Shown here: piece after piece, positions 49,871 through 58,341 of the stretch
Position numbering within the stretch: position 1 is the stretch's first letter
Layout of the letters: every line of letters begins with the position of its first letter
NCBI GenBank assembly: GCA_902492655.1
Contig: CABUMF010000007.1
Coordinates: forward strand, 1 to 64,000
Direction: 5' to 3'
Length of the DNA stretch: 64,000 nucleotides
Source of the DNA: an uncultured Eubacteriales bacterium
GTDB taxonomy: Bacteria > Bacillota > Clostridia > HGM11514
Notes under the pieces: generated by a model
Database searches by the model: none
What the model was told of the DNA's origin: nothing
Seen by the model: only the letters and a program-made list of their open reading frames with translations
Translations under genes and position numbers: made by a program

Positions 49871-50275
49871 TTAATATCCATGATCAATATGTTGCCACTG
49901 TCCTCCGTTTGTTCTGACTAAAATCCAATTCCAATCACTGTACGTGCTATTCGGATTCAAGGACCCATCTCCACCGGATGAATCAACATCGAATGAAGAT
50001 AATAAAACAATTACTTCATCTGCACCGTTCCGATCCGCCCAATCTTGATAAGCTTTTGAGCTGTCATCCCCTGCATAATAAATCTCTTTAAGAGTGCATC
50101 CGTTCCAGTCGCTCTTAAACTCTTTTTTAATAGTGTCAATTGCCGCTCTGATGTCCTCTTCGGAATATATTTCAGATTCTACATTATGCGTTTTTACTTC
50201 ATTAACATTTCCGCCGCAAGCACTCAAGCTAAATACAAGCAGAATACACAGCATTGCACATTCAAGCTTTTTCAT
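49871..50275 (-). CDS. Small lipoprotein of unknown function
   Basis: A 134-residue protein with a lipoprotein signal (VFSLSAC, Cys at residue 20). The mature part is acidic, with YSEEDIRAAIDTIKKEFKSD (helical) and a C-terminal WNWILVRTNGGQWQHIDHGY (beta-hairpin), a plan seen in small NTF2-like or DUF-type Firmicutes lipoproteins. I do not recognise a family with confidence. It follows the phosphatase gene by 61 nt and may be co-transcribed. Confidence 0.6.
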   Translation of the reverse strand: MKKLECAMLCILLVFSLSACGGNVNEVKTHNVESEIYSEEDIRAAIDTIKKEFKSDWNGCTLKEIYYAGDDSSKAYQDWADRNGADEVIVLLSSFDVDSSGGDGSLNPNSTYSDWNWILVRTNGGQWQHIDHGY

Positions 50276-50336
50276 AATCCACCCTACCTCCGCAAATTCT
50301 GAAATTTCTATCTTTTATTCCTTTGATAAAATTCTT

Positions 50337-50786
50337 TCAGATCAGCTTTTTTAATATACCGATACATCCCTCGTTTACATCGTTCCATGTTGCTTCAAAA
50401 TCCCCTGTATACCAAGGATCGGCTACATCCCCGGGATGATTTGTAAAGTCCATTAAAAGCGAAACCTTGTTATCGGGATCGTTTCCTGCAAACCGTGTCA
50501 TATTCCTGAGATTTAAGCGATCCATTGCTATTATATAATCGTAATACGCATAGTCTTCCTTTGTCATTTGGCGTGCTGTTTTGCCTTCGCAGGAAATTCC
50601 ATGCTCCTTAAGCTTTCTTTTCGCCGGAGGATATACGGGATTTCCGATTTCCTCCGTACTGGTTGCGGCAGAAGAAATTTCAAATTGATCTGCCATGCCC
50701 TTTTTATTTACCAATTCTTTCATCACAAACTCCGCCATCGGACTTCTGCAAATATTGCCGTGGCAGACAAATAATATTCTAATCAT
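50337..50786 (-). CDS. Low-molecular-weight protein tyrosine phosphatase
   Basis: A 149-residue enzyme. The P-loop VCHGNICRSPMAEF (Cys near residue 7, C-x5-R-S) opens the protein and DPWYTGDF near 122 supplies the general-acid Asp. Such phosphatases often act on tyrosine kinases of exopolysaccharide synthesis or on phosphoarginine; no partner is adjacent. Start is ATG at 50786, preceded by AGGAGAGAG; the 20 in-frame codons upstream belong to the leader. Confidence 0.9.
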   Translation of the reverse strand: MIRILFVCHGNICRSPMAEFVMKELVNKKGMADQFEISSAATSTEEIGNPVYPPAKRKLKEHGISCEGKTARQMTKEDYAYYDYIIAMDRLNLRNMTRFAGNDPDNKVSLLMDFTNHPGDVADPWYTGDFEATWNDVNEGCIGILKKLI

Positions 50787-50817
50787 ACTCTCTCCTGTTA
50801 TTTTAATGTCTTTAATC

Positions 50818-51028
50818 TTATAGTTTTGATAAATCATCCAACTCAATTTTTGGCATCATAATATTGTCATTTATTATAAACATCAGCATATATATCGGAT
50901 AATATGTTATTTTGCCAACAACCGAAACATTATAATTTGAAAGAACAAAGGCTTCTTTAACAGAATAATTTGAGATATTCAGCACATTGTTCAATGCAGA
51001 ATGGCTGTTTTATTTTTTTATGGAGCAT
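50818..51028 (-). pseudogene. Broken small gene upstream of the phosphatase
   Basis: A good ribosome site (AGGTGAG) and ATG at 51028 start the peptide MLHKKIKQPFCIEQC, which stops after 23 codons. One base out of phase, the same stretch continues as NVLNISNYSVKEAFVLSNYN to PKIELDDLSKL and stops at 50818, 31 nt before the phosphatase start. Together they would give a protein of about 70 residues with one frameshift. A clear promoter precedes it. It may be a recent pseudogene, or the short frame may be used alone as a leader. Unrecognised. Confidence 0.4.
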
Positions 51029-51048
51029 TTCACTCACCTACAGTCATT

Positions 51049-51077
51049 ATCATACCAACATTTTGACATTTATGCAA
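51049..51077 (-). promoter_or_regulatory. Promoter upstream of the broken gene and phosphatase
   Basis: Minus strand: TTGCAT (51077-51072), 17 bp, TATGAT (51054-51049). Confidence 0.6.
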
Positions 51078-51147
51078 TAGATTTTTGAAAATAAATGACA
51101 TTTTTCAAATAGATTTATTTCAAATTAAGTCATTTTTCAAATCCGGT

Positions 51148-51184
51148 ATAAAAACAGAGCAGCTCCGATATGTGGGAGCTGCTC
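51148..51184 (-). terminator. Terminator after the sugar-binding protein gene
   Basis: Minus strand: GAGCAGCTCC / GGAGCTGCTC stem (51184-51157), 7-nt loop, then TGTTTTTATA. Confidence 0.8.
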
Positions 51185-51212
51185 CAAAAAACATATTAAT
51201 TATGGGATAAAA

Positions 51213-52268
51213 TTATCCTTCGTAAACGAGGTTATTCTTAACCATTTCGTCAACATTTTCGCTGTTCCACCAAGCACCTGCGATAGCAACATCCGGTGTA
51301 ACTTCCTTACCCTCAGCCGCGAAAATTGCCTGTTCAACAGCCTGATAGCCGATCTGATAGGAGTCCTGAGCAACTGCGCCGATAAGCTTCGGACCGGTTG
51401 TCTTCTTCATCCATTCGATCTGCTTTGAGCCTGCGTCAAATCCGCAGAACTTAATGTCGTCATACTTTGAGCCTGCAGCGCCGATAGCGTCATAAACCTG
51501 CTTAACAACGCCTTCGTTACTCATAAAGATAGCCTTTGCGCCCTTTTCGTAAAGAGCCTCGAGAGCAGCCTTGTAAGCCTGGTCAGCATCGCCGGGCTTA
51601 ACTTCCTTGGCGATTTCGTACTTGCCCTTTGTGGAAGCGTCAGCATCGGCAAGCTCTATGAACTTTTCTTCAAAGCCGCCTGCACGGTCGATACCTGTCT
51701 GAGTTTCGTCGTGCTGAATGATACCTACAACATATGTGTCGGTAGAAGCTGCGATTTCGTCCTTGATTGCTTCAAAGAAGTTTTCGGCGTCAAGCCCTGC
51801 AGCAAGGCGGTTGCTTGTAGCAACGGAAGAAACGATAGGATTCGTTCCTGCCTTGTCAAGAGCGGCGATGTCGTTAGCCCAGATACCGCTGTCGAACTGA
51901 ACAACGGGGATTTTCTCATTGAAAGCCTGAGTGAGGCTGTCAACAAAGCCTTCGCCGATAGTACCCAAAACCATAGCGGCAGGGCTGTTGTTAAGAGCTG
52001 TACTTACCATTTCCATCTGAGAGGGCAAATCCTTGGCGGATTCGCTTGCGGGGCCCTGGAAGGTTACATTGTAGCCGTATTTTTTACCTGCGTCAACTGC
52101 GCCTGCCTTAACCGACTGCCAGAAAGCGTGGGATTCGCCTTTTGCAACAACAGCGATTGTCTTACTGCCGCCGTCACTGCCTTCTTCTCCGCCGCCGCAG
52201 CCTGCAAGACACATGCAAGCGGTAACGATACAAAGAGCCAACAAGAGTACCTTTTTTAAGATTTTCAT
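51213..52268 (-). CDS. Sugar ABC transporter substrate-binding lipoprotein
   Basis: A 351-residue lipoprotein (lipobox LAGC, Cys near residue 24) of the periplasmic-binding-protein-like type I fold used by ribose/galactose/autoinducer-2 importers. GESHAFWQSVKAGAVDAGKKYG, QFDSGIW and VGIIQHDETQTGIDRAGGFEE line the sugar pocket region. Last gene of the operon, 55 nt after the permease, with an intervening short inverted repeat GATTC/GAATC and its own AGGAGG, which may allow higher expression of the binding protein. The sugar cannot be named. Confidence 0.88.
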   Translation of the reverse strand: MKILKKVLLLALCIVTACMCLAGCGGGEEGSDGGSKTIAVVAKGESHAFWQSVKAGAVDAGKKYGYNVTFQGPASESAKDLPSQMEMVSTALNNSPAAMVLGTIGEGFVDSLTQAFNEKIPVVQFDSGIWANDIAALDKAGTNPIVSSVATSNRLAAGLDAENFFEAIKDEIAASTDTYVVGIIQHDETQTGIDRAGGFEEKFIELADADASTKGKYEIAKEVKPGDADQAYKAALEALYEKGAKAIFMSNEGVVKQVYDAIGAAGSKYDDIKFCGFDAGSKQIEWMKKTTGPKLIGAVAQDSYQIGYQAVEQAIFAAEGKEVTPDVAIAGAWWNSENVDEMVKNNLVYEG

Positions 52269-52323
52269 TTTGGAATTCCTCCTAAATTTTTTTATTTCAG
52301 ATTCTGTCAGAATCCGATTAACA

Positions 52324-53550
52324 TTATTTTATTTTTGCCTTTTCGGATATGAATGAATTTTTAAGCTGAAGCTTTTCTGAATTAAGAGCCTTAATTCTGT
52401 GCGCTCTTTCATGAGCCGGAACAGACTTGTCGGAGTATGCAATATCGAGCTTTTCCTCGATTGCGGCTTTGTTTTCCTTATATTCTCTGCGAAGCTTCTG
52501 AGCGGGAGTTTCAATCTTTACACGAGCGGCACGGTTGTTTTTAACGATGTCCATAAGCACAGCGGCAACAACGATGATACCCGTCAAAACATAGGTTACA
52601 TAGGTTGCGTTGATGTTAACATTGAAGCGAGCGAGCACGAAGTTAAGACCGCTCCTGATAACAACAAGCATCACGCTTCCGATAACCGAGCCTGCAACGG
52701 AAGCAACACCGCCTGCGGCACTTGTACCGCCGATATAAACGCCTGCGATAGCGTCAAGCTCGTAGCCATTACCTGTTGCAGCGGCAACGGTTGTGAAGGA
52801 AGCCGACCAGAAAATAGCCGCAATACCTGCACCGATTCCGCTGAAAACATAGGCAAGCATTTTGTACTTATCCGTATTGATACCCGAAAGGCGTGTAGCC
52901 TCTTCATTTGAGCCGATTGCAAGGATATAGCGACCGGTTTTGTTTTTATACATAAGGTACATACAAATGAGCATAAAACCTACAACCCATATAAGCCCAA
53001 CCGGGAATTTGTTGTAGTTTGAAAACAGCTTGTTGTACCAGCTTCCTGTGGGATAGAAGATGTTTGGAACCTTAACGATAATTGCGCTGAGGCCTCTTGA
53101 AAGCATCATCGTACCCAAGGTTGCGATGAATGCGGGAACCTTAAGCTTTGCAATGAGCAAGCCGTTTATAAGACCGAAAACACCGCCTATTATAATCATA
53201 ATCGGTATAACCGCCCAGAGGGGGACGATATTTAAGGTATAAAGATGACCTGCAACAACGGCGGAAGCGATACACACCGTACCGATAGAAAGGTCAATTC
53301 CGCCCGTAGCGATAACGAAGGTAACGCCGAGAGCCAAAATAGCGTAAGGAGCAAGGCTCTGCGCCATGCTGACGATGTTGTAAACCTTCAAGAAATTGGG
53401 ATTTAAGATGTAGAATACCGCAATAAGAGCGATAAGGGCAAGAAGGATAATCATATTCTGTTTGCCCTTGGTGGTAACCGAATCCCAAAGCTTTGCGCCC
53501 GTCCTGCGCAGACGGCGCGCGGGGGTTAATTTGATATTTTTGTTTTCCAT
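52324..53550 (-). CDS. Sugar ABC transporter permease (RbsC/MglC type)
   Basis: A 408-residue membrane protein with about ten hydrophobic segments. ALGVTFVIATGGIDLSIGT near residue 75 is the conserved family loop, and YIGGTSAAGGVASVAGS near 275 the EAA-like region. After the last membrane segment there is an unusual, highly charged tail of about 65 residues (QKLRREYKENKAAIEEK) predicted helical. Start ATG at 53550 has AGGAGG 8 nt upstream; the ATG two codons earlier is too close to that site. It lies between the ATPase and binding-protein genes. Confidence 0.9.
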   Translation of the reverse strand: MENKNIKLTPARRLRRTGAKLWDSVTTKGKQNMIILLALIALIAVFYILNPNFLKVYNIVSMAQSLAPYAILALGVTFVIATGGIDLSIGTVCIASAVVAGHLYTLNIVPLWAVIPIMIIIGGVFGLINGLLIAKLKVPAFIATLGTMMLSRGLSAIIVKVPNIFYPTGSWYNKLFSNYNKFPVGLIWVVGFMLICMYLMYKNKTGRYILAIGSNEEATRLSGINTDKYKMLAYVFSGIGAGIAAIFWSASFTTVAAATGNGYELDAIAGVYIGGTSAAGGVASVAGSVIGSVMLVVIRSGLNFVLARFNVNINATYVTYVLTGIIVVAAVLMDIVKNNRAARVKIETPAQKLRREYKENKAAIEEKLDIAYSDKSVPAHERAHRIKALNSEKLQLKNSFISEKAKIK

Positions 53551-53571
53551 GTTCATTTCCTCCTGATTTAT

Positions 53572-55074
53572 CTATGCAAGTTCACGCATTGTAGCGTACT
53601 TCATAATTTCTTCCTGAGTAAGCCCTTCGATAGGCAAATCCGCTGTAATTCTGCCCTCGCACATAACGATAACACGGTCGGACAGACGCTGAATTTCCGC
53701 AAGCTCGGAGGAAATCATGATAATCGACTTACCCTCCGAAGCGAGCTTTTCCATAAGCTCGTACATTTCGCTCTTTGCGCCGATGTCGATGCCTCGGGTA
53801 GGCTCGTCGAATATGAAAATATCGGCATTTTTGAGGAGCCAGCGAGCGACGATAACCTTCTGCTGATTACCGCCCGAAAGATTTTTAACAGCCTGCTCCA
53901 TTGAAGGAGTTTTGGTTCTGAGGCGTGCATTGACCTCGGCGGAAACCTTCGAAATTTCCGAATCCGAAATCCAGCCTGCGTGAATAAAATCGTCCATGGA
54001 AGCGATTACGGTGTTTTCGGCAACGGATTTTATGAGCATAAGCCCGAACTGCTTTCTGTCCTCCGAAAGATAGCATATACCGTTTTTAACCGCCGATTCG
54101 GGAGTTGTGATTTTAACCTTTTTGCCGCCTATGAAAATTTCTCCGGAATCGAACCTGTCAGCCCCGTAAATTGCACGGGCAAGCTCGGTTCTGCCTGCGC
54201 CCATAAGCCCTGCAAAGCCGAGAATTTCGCCTTTTTTAAGATTAAAGCTTACATTTTTAAGCGTGTTACCGGAGGAAAGATTTTTGACCTCAAGAGTAAC
54301 GGGAGCGTCGCAGGGAACAAGGCTTTTTTCCTTTTGTTCGTTGTAGATAACCCTGCCCACCATCATTTTAACGAGCTCGTCCTTAGTGGTTTCCTTGGTG
54401 TTAATGGTGCCCACATACTCACCGTCACGCATTACTGTTATTCTGTCCGAAATCCTACCGATTTCATCCATACGGTGAGAAATATATATCATGCCGATGC
54501 CCTTTTGCCTTAGATCGTTCATGATTGCAAACAATTCCTCAACCTCGGGCTGAGTCAAAGCGGCGGTAGGCTCATCTAAAATAAGAAGCTTTGAATCTCT
54601 TGAAATAGCCTTTGCGATTTCAACCATCTGCTGTTTTCCTACCGTAAGCGACCCGAGCCTTGCGGTGGGGTCAATCCTTATGCCTATGCGGTCAAAAAGA
54701 GCCTTGGCATCTTCAATCATTTTGCGGTCGTCGATAAACACACCGCCCACCTTCGGTTCCCTACCTATATAGATGTTTTGAGCAACCGTCAGATGCGCCA
54801 TCATGTTAAGTTCCTGGTGAATCATGCTGATTCCGGCTTCCTGGGACTCGGCAATCGAGTTGAAATTAACGGACTTACCGAACAGCACCACATCCCCGGC
54901 ATCCCTGTGATGAATGCCGCAAAGAACCTTCATGAGCGTCGATTTTCCCGCGCCGTTTTCGCCCATAAGAGCATGAACCTCTCCGGCACGGAGATCGAAA
55001 TTAACGGAACGCAGTGCATGAACACCCGAAAATCGTTTGTCAATTCCGGTCATTCTTAAAATTTCCTCATTCAT
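53572..55074 (-). CDS. Sugar ABC transporter ATPase, tandem domains (RbsA/MglA type)
   Basis: A protein of 500 residues from ATG at 55074 (a GTG at 55086 is possible). First domain: Walker A GENGAGKST, signature LTVGKQQMVEIAKA, Walker B KLLILDEPTAAL. Second domain: degenerate Walker A GLMGAGRTEL, signature LSGGNQQKVIVARWL, DIFIFDEPTRGID. This asymmetry is typical of ribose/galactose importers. First gene of the operon and divergent from an AraC gene. Confidence 0.93.
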   Translation of the reverse strand: MNEEILRMTGIDKRFSGVHALRSVNFDLRAGEVHALMGENGAGKSTLMKVLCGIHHRDAGDVVLFGKSVNFNSIAESQEAGISMIHQELNMMAHLTVAQNIYIGREPKVGGVFIDDRKMIEDAKALFDRIGIRIDPTARLGSLTVGKQQMVEIAKAISRDSKLLILDEPTAALTQPEVEELFAIMNDLRQKGIGMIYISHRMDEIGRISDRITVMRDGEYVGTINTKETTKDELVKMMVGRVIYNEQKEKSLVPCDAPVTLEVKNLSSGNTLKNVSFNLKKGEILGFAGLMGAGRTELARAIYGADRFDSGEIFIGGKKVKITTPESAVKNGICYLSEDRKQFGLMLIKSVAENTVIASMDDFIHAGWISDSEISKVSAEVNARLRTKTPSMEQAVKNLSGGNQQKVIVARWLLKNADIFIFDEPTRGIDIGAKSEMYELMEKLASEGKSIIMISSELAEIQRLSDRVIVMCEGRITADLPIEGLTQEEIMKYATMRELA

Positions 55075-55146
55075 CAGTTTTTTCACTTCCCTTTGCGTTG
55101 AGTAATTTAACTAAAATTCTTGTCAAATCGTATACCCTTTATATCT

Positions 55147-55175
55147 ATTTTAGCAAAAGAAACAGATAAATACAA
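55147..55175 (-). promoter_or_regulatory. Promoter of the sugar ABC operon
   Basis: Minus strand: TTGTAT (55175-55170), 17 bp, TGCTAAAAT with TAAAAT at 55152-55147. Confidence 0.6.
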
Positions 55176-55221
55176 TAGATATTATTGCTTATTTTACAGA
55201 GCAATAAAATCCTAAATTCTA

Positions 55222-55250
55222 TTGACTTAAGGTATTATTTGTGATATTAT
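55222..55250 (+). promoter_or_regulatory. Promoter of the divergent AraC gene
   Basis: TTGACT (55222-55227), 17 bp, TATTAT (55245-55250). About 50 bp separate it from the ABC promoter, room for a shared operator. Confidence 0.6.
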
Positions 55251-55280
55251 GGTTATATAATATATAAAAAAGGTGATTGT

Positions 55281-56150
55281 ATGGCAGTTACGCACCGCAT
55301 AAACAATGAAGAACGACAGCATTATTTGCTTGAAAAGCACTATTCGCTAAAGCTCAAGCCGAATCTTATGTATGTGGGTTCACTGGAAAAAAACGTCGGC
55401 TGGAGAGAGGAGCCCCATTCCCACGATTATCTTGAGATGATTTTTATTGTTGACGGAAAAGGCACAATCACATATGGAGAAGCCGAGGAGCATGATGTAT
55501 CGAGGGGAGATATTGTAATATACAACGCCGGGGTTAAGCACCATGAAAAATCCTGCGAGGATGACCCCATGGAAGCAAAATTCATAGCCTTTGACCACCT
55601 TAAAATCACCGATTTGCCGCCGAATTGGCTTTTGCCGCCGTCATACAGTCAGATATATCACACAGGCGATATGTACGATATATTCGACAGGTATTTGAAT
55701 TTCATTCTCAAGGAGCTTAACAATAAGGAGCGGCTGTATGTGGAAATTTGCCAGAACATGGCAAGAACGCTTATCATGTATCTTTTCCGCCTTATAAACA
55801 AAACGGAGAAATCGGCGTGTCTTTTTGAAAACGGCAAAATGCTGGAGTCGGTTTCCGTCTACATTTCGGAGCATTATTCGGAAAATCTCACTCTTGACGA
55901 AATTTCAAAGAACTGCCGTATAAGCAAGTATTATTTGTCCCATATTTTTTCAAAATCATACGGAAAAAGCCTTGGAAAATATATTCTCGAATACAGGCTT
56001 GACAAAGCTCGGGATTTGCTTTCCGCAACGAAGCTTTCGGTAAGCGAAATCGCAAAGAGCGTTGGATATTCCGATGTCAGCTATTTTTGCAGATTATTCA
56101 AAAGGGAGGTCGGATTGACTCCCCTTGCCTTCCGCTCAAAAAACAGTTGA
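55281..56150 (+). CDS. AraC-family regulator with cupin sensing domain
   Basis: A 289-residue regulator. N-terminal cupin: WREEPHSHDYLEMIFIVDGKG and RGDIVIYNAGVKHHE. C-terminal AraC double HTH: LTLDEISKNCRISKYYLSHIF and LSVSEIAKSVGYSDVSYFCRLFK, ending VGLTPLAFR. Divergent from the sugar ABC operon, so it is probably its activator in response to the imported sugar. AAGGTGA precedes the ATG. The next feature downstream is the oadB promoter, 20 nt after the stop. Confidence 0.9.
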   Translation: MAVTHRINNEERQHYLLEKHYSLKLKPNLMYVGSLEKNVGWREEPHSHDYLEMIFIVDGKGTITYGEAEEHDVSRGDIVIYNAGVKHHEKSCEDDPMEAKFIAFDHLKITDLPPNWLLPPSYSQIYHTGDMYDIFDRYLNFILKELNNKERLYVEICQNMARTLIMYLFRLINKTEKSACLFENGKMLESVSVYISEHYSENLTLDEISKNCRISKYYLSHIFSKSYGKSLGKYILEYRLDKARDLLSATKLSVSEIAKSVGYSDVSYFCRLFKREVGLTPLAFRSKNS

Positions 56151-56170
56151 AAAATCAATTGATTCGGTAC

Positions 56171-56325
56171 TTGACAGCACCGGAAAAATGATGTATAATA
56201 GCCTTGTAAAAGGGAGTAGCAAACGAATAATCGTTTCTGATGCGTCATTACGGCAAATTTTGCCCGCTACAGAATTAAATTGCGAGACTTTTGCTGTATT
56301 TATGCGGCAGAAGTCTCGTTTTTTA
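56171..56325 (+). promoter_or_regulatory. Metal-ion riboswitch (yybP-ykoY-like) with terminator, upstream of oadB
   Basis: Promoter TTGACA (56171-56176), 17 bp, TATAAT (56194-56199). Aptamer 56208-56292: closing helix AAAAG/CTTTT, GGGAGTAGC, hairpin AAACGA/TCGTTT, GCGTCATTACGGCAAA/TTTGCCCGC, GCGAGAC. A terminator follows: CGAGACTT (56283-56290) pairs with AAGTCTCG (56311-56318), then six T. The terminator uses the 3' strand of the aptamer's closing helix, so ligand binding should switch expression on. The motif set resembles the yybP-ykoY Mn2+ riboswitch. The regulated gene is a sodium-pump subunit, so a Na+-sensing class is a serious alternative. Confidence 0.75.
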
Positions 56326-56356
56326 ATATAAAAAATCATGAAAGGTGAATTTTTTA

Positions 56357-57472
56357 ATGTCTGAATTGTTTTCAAACGCAGTCAACATACAATGGCAGCA
56401 GGTTGTAATGTGGCTTATAGGCGGTCTGTTGATTTATCTTGCAATCAAAAAGGATATGGAGCCTACGCTTCTTTTGCCCATGGGGTTCGGAGCGATTTTG
56501 GTTAACCTTCCTCTTTCGGGGGCGGTTACGCAGGGGAGCGAAAAGGGCGTAATTGATGTACTTTTTGATGCAGGCATCGCAAATGAGCTTTTTCCGCTTC
56601 TGCTTTTTATCGGAATAGGCGCGATGATTGACTTCGGCCCGCTTCTTTCAAACCCGAAGCTCATGATTTTCGGTGCTGCGGCGCAGTTCGGAATATTCTT
56701 TACATTGGGAGTTGCGTCCCTTTTGGGCTTTGAGCTTAAGGATGCGGCATCAATCGCAATCATCGGTGCGGCGGACGGTCCCACATCAATCTTTGTTGCA
56801 CAGCACTTTGCATCAAAATATGTCGGTGCAATTATGGTTGCGGCGTACTCGTACATGGCGCTTGTTCCTGTTGTTCAGCCGCCTGTAATCAGGCTTCTCA
56901 CAACAAAGTCCGAAAGAAAAATCAAAATGGATTACAAGCAGAAGTCCGTTTCAAAGCTTGCAAAAATCCTTTTTCCGATTATTATTACAATCATCACCGG
57001 AATTGTATCACCTAAAAGCGTAGCCCTGATCGGCTTTTTGATGTTCGGAAATCTCATAAGGGAATGCGGAGTGCTCGATTCGCTTTCCGAAACCGCACAG
57101 AAGGTTCTGGCAAACCTTGTAACCCTTTTCCTCGGAATAACGATAGCCACAAAAATGCAGGCGGAGCTTTTCCTCACAAAGGAAACCCTTATGATTATAG
57201 GTCTGGGGCTTGTGGCATTTATATTTGACACCGCAGGCGGCGTTATTTTTGCGAAAGTCCTCAATCTGTTCCTCAAAAAGGGCAAGAAAATCAACCCCAT
57301 GATCGGTGCGGCGGGCATTTCGGCATTTCCTATGTCCGCAAGGGTTGTGCATAAGCTCGGGCTCGAGGAGGATAATCAGAATTTCCTTCTTATGCACTCA
57401 ATCGGGGTTAATGTTTCGGGACAGATTGCGTCGGTTATCGCAGGCGGCATGATTCTTAATCTTATCAAATGA
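56357..57472 (+). CDS. oadB: Sodium-translocating decarboxylase beta subunit (OadB/GcdB type)
   Basis: A 371-residue membrane protein of about ten segments, the sodium-pumping subunit of oxaloacetate, methylmalonyl-CoA or glutaconyl-CoA decarboxylases. IGIGAMIDFGPLLSNPKLM, IGAADGPTSIF with the ion-binding Asp, and AAYSYMALVPVVQPP are family blocks, as is GAAGISAFPMSARV near the end. ATG at 56357 has AGGTG 9 nt upstream. No alpha (carboxyltransferase) or biotin-carrier gene lies beside it. It is followed by a small gamma-like protein. Confidence 0.93.
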   Translation: MSELFSNAVNIQWQQVVMWLIGGLLIYLAIKKDMEPTLLLPMGFGAILVNLPLSGAVTQGSEKGVIDVLFDAGIANELFPLLLFIGIGAMIDFGPLLSNPKLMIFGAAAQFGIFFTLGVASLLGFELKDAASIAIIGAADGPTSIFVAQHFASKYVGAIMVAAYSYMALVPVVQPPVIRLLTTKSERKIKMDYKQKSVSKLAKILFPIIITIITGIVSPKSVALIGFLMFGNLIRECGVLDSLSETAQKVLANLVTLFLGITIATKMQAELFLTKETLMIIGLGLVAFIFDTAGGVIFAKVLNLFLKKGKKINPMIGAAGISAFPMSARVVHKLGLEEDNQNFLLMHSIGVNVSGQIASVIAGGMILNLIK

Positions 57473-57482
57473 GGTGATTGTT

Positions 57483-57617
57483 TTGAATATACAGGCATTT
57501 TTGGATACAATACCGATTATGCTCAAGGGCATGGCAGGCATATTTGTAGTTACGGTCATGATAATAATTGCAATGTATGTACTTGGCAAAATCGGAAAAG
57601 ATAAAGGAGAGAAGTAA
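57483..57617 (+). CDS. Small membrane protein, OadG-like gamma subunit
   Basis: A 44-residue protein starting with TTG at 57483, 7 nt after GAGGT and 10 nt after the oadB stop. It has one membrane segment (GMAGIFVVTVMIIIAMYVLG) and a short lysine-rich tail, the plan of the gamma subunits that hold Na+-pumping decarboxylases together. It lacks the long C-terminal, metal-binding tail of enteric OadG. Position and topology make the role likely; sequence alone is too short to prove it. Confidence 0.7.
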   Translation: MNIQAFLDTIPIMLKGMAGIFVVTVMIIIAMYVLGKIGKDKGEK

Positions 57618-57618
57618 T

Positions 57619-58338
57619 ATGATAAGAGTTTTGGTATGGAACGAATTTCAACACGAAAAGACGCAGGAGGCAGTAAAAAAGATTTACCCTGACGGTATGC
57701 ATACTGCCATAAAGGAATTTTTGGAATGTGAGGAGGACATCACCGTCAAAACCGCAACGCTGGATGACGAAAACTGCGGTATAACCGATGAAATTCTTGC
57801 ACAAACCGATGTTCTTTTATGGTGGGGGCATTGCTACCACGATAAGGTTCCCGATGAGGTGGCATCAGCGGTTCAGAGGGCGGTTCTTAAGGGAATGGGC
57901 TTTATTCCGCTTCATTCGGCGCATCATTCAAAGCCCTTCAAGCTTCTTATGGGAACAACCTGCAACCTTTCCTGGCGTGAGGACGGGGATTTTGAAAGAA
58001 TTTGGATTTTGGATCACTCCCACCCCATTACAAAGGATTTGGGAAGATACATATATCTTGAGCATGAGGAAACCTATGCCGAGCCTTTTGGCATTCCCGA
58101 GCCCGACAAACTGCTTATGATAGGCAGCTATGAGGGCGGCGAGGTATTCCGTTCGGGGTGCGTGTATCGCCGCGGAAACGGAAGAATATTCTATTTCCAG
58201 CCCGGGCATGAATCCTTCCCCACATATTACAACAAGGATGTTCAGAAGGTAATCGTAAACGCAGTGAGATGGGTAGCGCCCGTAATGAGGGTTGACGATC
58301 TTCCCTGTCCGATGATAAAGAAGATAGAAGGTAAATAG
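57619..58338 (+). CDS. ThuA-like (trehalose-utilisation family) protein
   Basis: A 239-residue protein of the class-I-glutamine-amidotransferase-like ThuA family. IRVLVWNEFQHEKTQEAV opens it, and VLLWWGHCYHDKVPDEVA, FIPLHSAHHSKPFKLLMG and RIFYFQPGHESFPTYYN are family blocks. ATG at 57619 overlaps nothing but lies 1 nt after the small membrane gene, with GGAGAG upstream; an in-frame start at 57568 lies inside that gene and is unlikely. ThuA proteins often accompany sugar oxidoreductases; why one is placed with a decarboxylase pump is unclear. Confidence 0.85.
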   Translation: MIRVLVWNEFQHEKTQEAVKKIYPDGMHTAIKEFLECEEDITVKTATLDDENCGITDEILAQTDVLLWWGHCYHDKVPDEVASAVQRAVLKGMGFIPLHSAHHSKPFKLLMGTTCNLSWREDGDFERIWILDHSHPITKDLGRYIYLEHEETYAEPFGIPEPDKLLMIGSYEGGEVFRSGCVYRRGNGRIFYFQPGHESFPTYYNKDVQKVIVNAVRWVAPVMRVDDLPCPMIKKIEGK

Positions 58339-58341
58339 GGG

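Noticed and set aside
52269..52323. Terminator or attenuator between permease and binding-protein genes
   Set aside because: The GATTC/GAATC repeat is only 5 bp and is followed by A rather than T residues, so it is at most a processing hairpin.
56125..56331. 68-codon frame between the AraC gene and oadB
   Set aside because: Covers the promoter, riboswitch and terminator; no ribosome site and not protein-like.
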